37,579 nucleotides of DNA from JAWOFN01 sp046497505 [NCBI: bacterium]. GTDB taxonomy: Bacteria; Blakebacterota; Blakebacteria; Blakebacterales. Positions 33,236 through 37,579 of the stretch are shown piece by piece. A program made the position numbers and the translations under genes. Location of the stretch: positions 1-37,579 of the forward strand of contig JAWOFN010000099.1 of assembly GCA_046497505.1 (NCBI GenBank). The letters are read 5' to 3'. The notes beneath the pieces were generated by a model. That model did no database searches and was not told where the DNA came from. It saw only the letters and a list, made by a program, of their open reading frames with translations. The stretch's first letter is position 1. Each line of letters begins with the position of its first letter.

Positions 33236-33427
33236 ATGGAATTCACCCTTCCTGAGTGCCTCGAATGCCATAACGGGACCCTGGTCCCTCTCTCGGACTA
33301 CGGACGTGAGGGTGCGAGCATCATGTTCAAGGCGTGGGTGTGTACGAACCCGGACTGCGGGTTCCACCTGCGCATCGATAACGGGGATGTGAGCAGCGGG
33401 GATTACCGCACGGGCGGGAAGAAGTAG
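33236..33427 (+). CDS. Small zinc-ribbon-like protein of unknown function
   Basis: 63 aa with two cysteine pairs, Cys8/Cys11 (PECLEC) and Cys36/Cys41 (VCTNPDC), probably binding one zinc ion, and an aromatic/basic middle (MFKAWVC). GGGAGGT ends 10 nt before the ATG and a strong promoter precedes it, so it is very likely expressed. It is followed after 58 nt by the ybbR-like gene. I do not recognise the family, and no function is proposed beyond metal binding and perhaps nucleic-acid or protein contact. Confidence 0.72.
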   Translation: MEFTLPECLECHNGTLVPLSDYGREGASIMFKAWVCTNPDCGFHLRIDNGDVSSGDYRTGGKK

Positions 33428-33485
33428 CCGCCCCCAGGATCCTCCCGCGAAATCCCTCAGAGCCCTCCGGCGAGTTCTCGGCCCT

Positions 33486-34409
33486 ATGGATCGCACGCGA
33501 CTGACAAAGAACCTGGGCCTGAAGGCGGGCTCCCTCATCGTGGCGTTCCTCCTGTGGTTCCATATCGCCACAGAAGGGGCCGGCTACGAGCGCGTACTGG
33601 AGATCCCCCTGCAGGTCTCGGGCGTCCCCGAGGGGATGGTCGTCTCCCGGGAGGTGCCGGGCAGTGTCCTGGTGCGCTTCCGCGGTCAGGGAAAGCGGCT
33701 CCTCACCCTCCCGTGGCGGGAGGCCAGGCTGGTGGTGGACGCATCCGGCATCCGCGTCATGGACAGCCGCGTCCTGGACGTGGGATCGATCCTGTACGAC
33801 GAATCCCCCGAGCTGCAGGCGGTGGAGGTGGTGCGTCCCCAGATGGTGACCATCGAACTGGACCGGCTGGCGGAACGGGAAGTCCCCGTGGACATCCGTG
33901 TCCGGGTCCGTCCGGATCCCGGACACACGCTGGTGGGGAGGATGAGGGCCGTGCCCGGTTCGGTCCGTGTGAGCGGTCCCGCCACCGAAGTTCGGGCCCT
34001 CTCCTCGATCCCCACGGACAGCCTCTCCCTGAGTCGGGTGAGAGAGCCGGTGGAACGGGAGGTCCCCCTCAGCATCCCGGATATCCACAACGTCGAGGTG
34101 GACCCCCCGAGGGTCACGGTCACCGGGGACGTGCAGCAGCTCGGCGAACGTACCTTCCAGGAGGTGCCGGTGCGGGTGCGCGGTCCCAAGGAGGGGCGCT
34201 ACCTGGCCCAGCCCCGCACGGCCACCGTGACCGTCTCGGGCGGTTCCCGCCTCCTAGAGGACTTGACGAAGGAGCAGGTGCGACTCATCCTGGACGTCGG
34301 CAGCGAGCCGCCTGACGGACTAACCCCCGTAGAGCCGACGGTGGAACTCCCGCCGGGCCTCACCCTCCTGCGGCTGGACCCGCCCCGATTCCGAGTGACG
34401 GAGTACTGA
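33486..34409 (+). CDS. YbbR-domain membrane-anchored protein
   Basis: 307 aa. An N-terminal anchor (about 12-26, LKAGSLIVAFLLWFHIA) is followed by repeated YbbR-type beta modules (EIPLQVSGVPEGMVV, REVPVDIRVRVRPDPGH, REVPLSIPDIHNVEV, EVPVRVRGPKEG). The usual proline/valine pattern and the phrase PGSVRVSGPATEVRAL are typical. In many bacteria YbbR (CdaR) sits with the diadenylate cyclase CdaA and regulates c-di-AMP synthesis; no cyclase or glmM is in this window, so that role is uncertain. The ATG at 33486 has no obvious ribosome-binding site. tsaD begins 34 nt after its stop. Confidence 0.85.
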   Translation: MDRTRLTKNLGLKAGSLIVAFLLWFHIATEGAGYERVLEIPLQVSGVPEGMVVSREVPGSVLVRFRGQGKRLLTLPWREARLVVDASGIRVMDSRVLDVGSILYDESPELQAVEVVRPQMVTIELDRLAEREVPVDIRVRVRPDPGHTLVGRMRAVPGSVRVSGPATEVRALSSIPTDSLSLSRVREPVEREVPLSIPDIHNVEVDPPRVTVTGDVQQLGERTFQEVPVRVRGPKEGRYLAQPRTATVTVSGGSRLLEDLTKEQVRLILDVGSEPPDGLTPVEPTVELPPGLTLLRLDPPRFRVTEY

Positions 34410-34443
34410 ACGGTCCCGACCGCCCCTGCCGGGCAGCCGACCC

Positions 34444-35514
34444 ATGACGAGAACATCCAAAGAGTCCCCCCTGGTCCTCGGTATCGAGACCTCCTGTGAC
34501 GAGACGGCGGCCGCGGTGGTGGCGGGATGGCGGCAGATCCGCTCCAACGTGGTGGTCAGCCAGGACATCCACGCCTCGTGGGGGGGCGTGGTCCCCGAAC
34601 TCGCCTCCCGGGAGCACCTGAAGGCGGTCATGCCCGCCGTACGGGAGGCCCTCCGCATCGCGGACACCGACTGGGGAGGACTGGACGGGATCGCCGTGAC
34701 CCGCGGACCCGGTCTGGTGGGCTCGCTGCTGGTGGGTGTCTCGGTGGCCAAGGCCCTCTCGTACAGCACCGGGCTCCCTCTCATCGGGGTCAACCACCTG
34801 GAGGGACATCTCTTCAGCCTCCTCCTCGAGGACCCGGACTGGCGTCCTCCCTACCTGGTGCTCATCGTGAGCGGCGGGCACACCGAACTCCACATGGTGG
34901 ACGAGCTGGGCCGATACAGGAGACTGGGTTCCACCGTGGACGACGCGGCCGGCGAGGCCTTCGACAAGGTCGGGGTCCTGCTGGGGATGTCCTACCCCTC
35001 CGGCCCCGCCCTGGACCGCCTGGCCGAGGGATCGGAGCCCGGGTCCCTCACCTTCCCCGTCGCGGAGGTGGATCGGCCGGGACACAACTTCTCCTTCAGC
35101 GGTCTGAAGACCGCGGTGCTCCAGCATTGGCAGGCCCTGGACGAGGAAGAACGGGAGGAGCAGCGGGGGAGGGTGGCCGCAGCCTTCCGGAAGGCCGTCA
35201 TCGATGCCCTCCTCTCCGGGATCGAGGGTGCCCTGGACGAGACGGGCGCGCCCCGTGTCGCGGTGGCCGGAGGGGTGGCCAACAACCGCCTCCTCCGAAG
35301 GGAGATCTCCGAGCTGGCCGGGCGCCGGGGATTGGAGGTGGCCTTCCCCAGCCCCCGGCTCTGTACCGACAACGCGGCCATGATCGCCGCGGTGGGGGCC
35401 TACTACCTGGTCCGGGGTCAGCAGGACGGACTGACCATGGACGCCGACCCCTCGCTGCGTCTCGCATCCCACGAGCGGCCGCCGGAGGAGGAGACGCCGG
35501 GTGGCCGGGCCTGA
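34444..35514 (+). CDS. tsaD: tRNA N6-adenosine threonylcarbamoyltransferase
   Basis: 356 aa, normal TsaD length. It transfers the threonylcarbamoyl group from TC-AMP to A37 of ANN-decoding tRNAs, working with TsaB and TsaE. Characteristic motifs are LGIETSCDETAAAVV, the metal-binding NHLEGH (His118, His122), LIVSGGHTEL, DDAAGEAFDKVG, NFSFSGLKTAVL and VAGGVANNRLLR. Downstream, its last 14 nt overlap the VWA-protein gene. No tsaB or tsaE is in the window. Universally conserved gene, assignment secure. Confidence 0.97.
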   Translation: MTRTSKESPLVLGIETSCDETAAAVVAGWRQIRSNVVVSQDIHASWGGVVPELASREHLKAVMPAVREALRIADTDWGGLDGIAVTRGPGLVGSLLVGVSVAKALSYSTGLPLIGVNHLEGHLFSLLLEDPDWRPPYLVLIVSGGHTELHMVDELGRYRRLGSTVDDAAGEAFDKVGVLLGMSYPSGPALDRLAEGSEPGSLTFPVAEVDRPGHNFSFSGLKTAVLQHWQALDEEEREEQRGRVAAAFRKAVIDALLSGIEGALDETGAPRVAVAGGVANNRLLRREISELAGRRGLEVAFPSPRLCTDNAAMIAAVGAYYLVRGQQDGLTMDADPSLRLASHERPPEEETPGGRA

Positions 35515-37579
35515 TCCCGTACCCGGGCTGAGCTTCCACGCACACCTTCCCTGGCCGCTCCTGATCCTCTGTGCGGCCGCGGCCGCTGCCGCGGCGGCCT
35601 GGTGGGCCTATCCCCGCACGTCCGGGAAGGGGGGGGAGGGGATACGTATCCTGCTCGCCGCTCTCCGTTCCTCCTCCGCGGTGCTCCTGGTCCTGGTGCT
35701 GGCGGGTCTGGAGATCACAGCGGCCCGGGCGGTGAGCCGCCCGCCCCGCCTGGGGATCCTGGTGGACACCTCGCGCAGCATGCAGGACACCGCGGCGGCG
35801 GCTCAGCTGGACACCCTGGCCGGGATGCTCCCCTCCTCCCTTCCCGAGGGCTTCCAGGTGCAGGTCCTCGGTTTCGATGCGGGGCATGCCCCCGCCTCCC
35901 TCCCCTCCGTCCTGACGGGATCGAAGGAGGGCCCCCGCTCGGAGGCGGGACCGGCCCTGGAGGCCCTGACGGCGGATTACAGGGCGCCGGACCGTGTGAT
36001 GCTGATATCGGACGGTCACTGGACCGGCCCTCCCCCGCGGCCCCCCAGGGAGGGGGTCCCGGTGGACGTGGTCCTGACGGGACCCCGGGAGGAGCCGGAG
36101 GGGGTACGGATCGCGGAGGTCCGCTCCCCCGAGCGGGTGTGGCCCGGGGACCCGGCGGGCCTGGAGGTGACCCTCTCCAGCACGGGGCTGGAAGGACGTG
36201 CCGTCCGGGTCAGCCTCCTGCGGGGGGGTGAGAGCATCTCGGACACCACTCTGGTGCTGGGGGGCCGGGGGGTGCGGCGCACCCTCACCCTGCCCTTCAC
36301 CCTCACCGGTCCCGGGACCTCCCTCTTCACCGTCCGCCTCCAGGGACCGGGGGGCACACAGGAGCGGGCGGCGGCGGTCCAGGCGGAGGCGGACCCCCGC
36401 CGGGTGACGATCCTCGCAGCCCGGCCCCTGGCAGCCCTGGGTGCCCTCAGACGGGCCCTGGGTTCGGACCCCCGCCTGCGGGTCACCGCCCTCACACGGC
36501 TCCGTCCGGACCGGTGGGAGCCTATCCCGGCAGCGGGTCCCGTCGACTCCGTCGACGTGTATGTGATCGTCGATTCCGCGCCGGAGGACCTCCCGGACGA
36601 GATCCGGGCGGCCGTGCGGCGGCGGGTACCCCCGGGGAGGGCCGGCATCCTGCTCTTCGGTCCGGGTCCCGACCCGGCCGCCTGGTCCGGGGAGGGCCTG
36701 GAAGGGTGTCTGCCCCTCCGTCTGGAGGGTGCCGCGCTCCTTCCCGGTCCCTGGCAGGTCCGGCGGGGAGCCTCCGACCGAGGGGGTGCGGGGCTCGTGC
36801 CGTCCGACCTCCCCGACCTGCCCCCCCTTGAGTCCGTGCTGGGTTCCGGGAGGGAGGAGGATGCGGACCTCCTGCTCGTCGCGGCACGGGAGGGGAGGGA
36901 GATCCCGCTGCTCGGTGTCCGGATGGGGAGCTGTCGGACCGCGGTGGTGACGGGACCCGGTGCGTGGAGGTGGGAACAGATGGTCAGGGGGTCGGGGGGG
37001 GAGGCCGGAGCGGTGCGACGCATGTGGCAGGACCTCGTCCACGCTCTGGCCAGCGGGAGACCCTCGCGGCTGGAGGCCTCCCCCCTCCGGGAGGTGGTCC
37101 CCGCCGGGGACCCTATCGGGATACGGGCGCGGCTGTCGGACGCGGGGGGCAGGCCGGTGGACGGGGCCCGGATCCAGGGCCGCCTCAGCCTCCCCTCGGG
37201 GGAACTCGAGTCGGAGATCCTCCTCGACCCGGTCCGGGGGGTGCCCGGGAGCTACCGGGGGTCGTTCAGGCCCCGGCCGCCCGGGGAGTACCGATGGGAG
37301 GTAGGGGTCCCGGGGACGGGGAGCGAAGGGGGCCGCGTGGCCGTCGACCCCTGGGACCCGGAGGTCCACACCGGCCGGGTGGACCGCTCCCGGGCGGCCG
37401 CACTGGCCGGGGAGAGCGGAGGACGCGTCATCGCGCCTTCCGGGGCAGGGCGGGCCCTGGAGGGGATGGAGGCCTCTCCGGTCCGGGAGACCGTCCGCAG
37501 CAGCTTCCGCTTCTGGCCCTCGCCGTGGCCCCTGGCCCTGGTGATGGTGCTCCTCGTCTCCGAGTGGACCCTGAGGCGC
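35501..37579 (+). CDS. VWA-domain / GATase-like membrane protein (3' end beyond window)
   Basis: At least 693 codons, open to the window edge. It starts at a GTG (35501) preceded by GGAGGAGGAGAC and overlapping tsaD by 14 nt. Two N-terminal membrane segments (about 17-35 and 57-73) are followed by a von Willebrand A-like domain with MIDAS motif LVDTSRSM (Asp88, Ser90, Ser92) and VMLISDGHWTG. Then come Ig-like beta segments, a region with VYVIVDSAPEDLPDEI and ILLFGPGPDP resembling the GATase-like domain of this protein class, and a further beta domain. Near the edge is a membrane helix ending EWTLRR, typical of the C-terminus, so probably little is missing. Family members occur beside BatA/MoxR systems; the role is unknown. 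Confidence 0.8.
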   Translation, partial: MAGPDPVPGLSFHAHLPWPLLILCAAAAAAAAAWWAYPRTSGKGGEGIRILLAALRSSSAVLLVLVLAGLEITAARAVSRPPRLGILVDTSRSMQDTAAAAQLDTLAGMLPSSLPEGFQVQVLGFDAGHAPASLPSVLTGSKEGPRSEAGPALEALTADYRAPDRVMLISDGHWTGPPPRPPREGVPVDVVLTGPREEPEGVRIAEVRSPERVWPGDPAGLEVTLSSTGLEGRAVRVSLLRGGESISDTTLVLGGRGVRRTLTLPFTLTGPGTSLFTVRLQGPGGTQERAAAVQAEADPRRVTILAARPLAALGALRRALGSDPRLRVTALTRLRPDRWEPIPAAGPVDSVDVYVIVDSAPEDLPDEIRAAVRRRVPPGRAGILLFGPGPDPAAWSGEGLEGCLPLRLEGAALLPGPWQVRRGASDRGGAGLVPSDLPDLPPLESVLGSGREEDADLLLVAAREGREIPLLGVRMGSCRTAVVTGPGAWRWEQMVRGSGGEAGAVRRMWQDLVHALASGRPSRLEASPLREVVPAGDPIGIRARLSDAGGRPVDGARIQGRLSLPSGELESEILLDPVRGVPGSYRGSFRPRPPGEYRWEVGVPGTGSEGGRVAVDPWDPEVHTGRVDRSRAAALAGESGGRVIAPSGAGRALEGMEASPVRETVRSSFRFWPSPWPLALVMVLLVSEWTLRR

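Noticed and set aside
33011-33571. N-terminal extension of CstA
   Set aside because: The frame runs across the divergent promoter region and antisense to the zinc-ribbon gene; the product is R/P-rich and not CstA-like.
1-37579. tRNA genes, rRNA, CRISPR arrays, transposases, prophage
   Set aside because: No intergenic stretch folds as a tRNA with a GTTCRANNC arm, no spaced repeat array and no recombinase or transposase motifs were seen; the excisionase-type HTH stands alone.

Overview
This is a very GC-rich chromosomal window (sampled lines about 70-77% G+C) with tightly packed, often overlapping genes and many GTG or TTG starts. An outer-membrane export lipoprotein, three membrane-fusion proteins and periplasmic enzymes indicate a diderm (Gram-negative) bacterium. 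The style of the proteins (tandem MacA/MacB-type transport genes, a VWA/GATase-like membrane protein after tsaD, an extended polysaccharide co-polymerase) would fit Gemmatimonadota or a neighbouring phylum. That placement is inference only: the window holds no rRNA or other phylogenetic anchor. I saw no tRNA, CRISPR array, insertion sequence or phage gene.

Layout. (1) 27-13419 is an exopolysaccharide locus. A minus-strand operon encodes a Wza-type export lipoprotein, a Wzc-type co-polymerase/tyrosine kinase with an unusual C-terminal SPOR domain, an O-antigen ligase/polymerase-like protein and a hexapeptide acyltransferase. Divergent from it, four overlapping GT4-type glycosyltransferases run on the plus strand. 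Convergent to these is a lower-GC wzx flippase/glycosyltransferase pair. Together these could assemble, flip, polymerise and export a polymer; no initiating phosphoglycosyltransferase is visible. (2) 13426-15979: thiD and a gamma-glutamyltransferase, apparently co-transcribed with the flippase pair. (3) 16132-21872: three consecutive membrane-fusion proteins and a MacB-like permease, with no ATPase gene alongside. (4) 21863-23500: a small excisionase-type HTH gene and a GT2-methyltransferase fusion behind a good promoter. (5) 23501-29730: a proteostasis block, hsp20, dnaK, a DksA/TraR-like gene and clpB, separated by hairpins or terminators and preceded by an elaborate hsp20 control region. 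(6) 29738-31038: an AbrB/PIN toxin-antitoxin pair overlapping a metallophosphoesterase. (7) 31355-33010: a short CstA-type carbon-starvation/peptide transporter. (8) 33236-37579: a zinc-ribbon protein, a YbbR-domain protein, TsaD and the start of a large VWA-domain membrane protein that runs off the window.

The parts most worth a second look are the Wzc-kinase-SPOR fusion with an altered Walker A' motif, the hsp20 control region, the triple-MFP/permease operon without ATPase, the compositional break inside the ggt-thiD-wzx-GT operon, and the back-to-back promoters with strong dyad symmetry between cstA and the zinc-ribbon gene.
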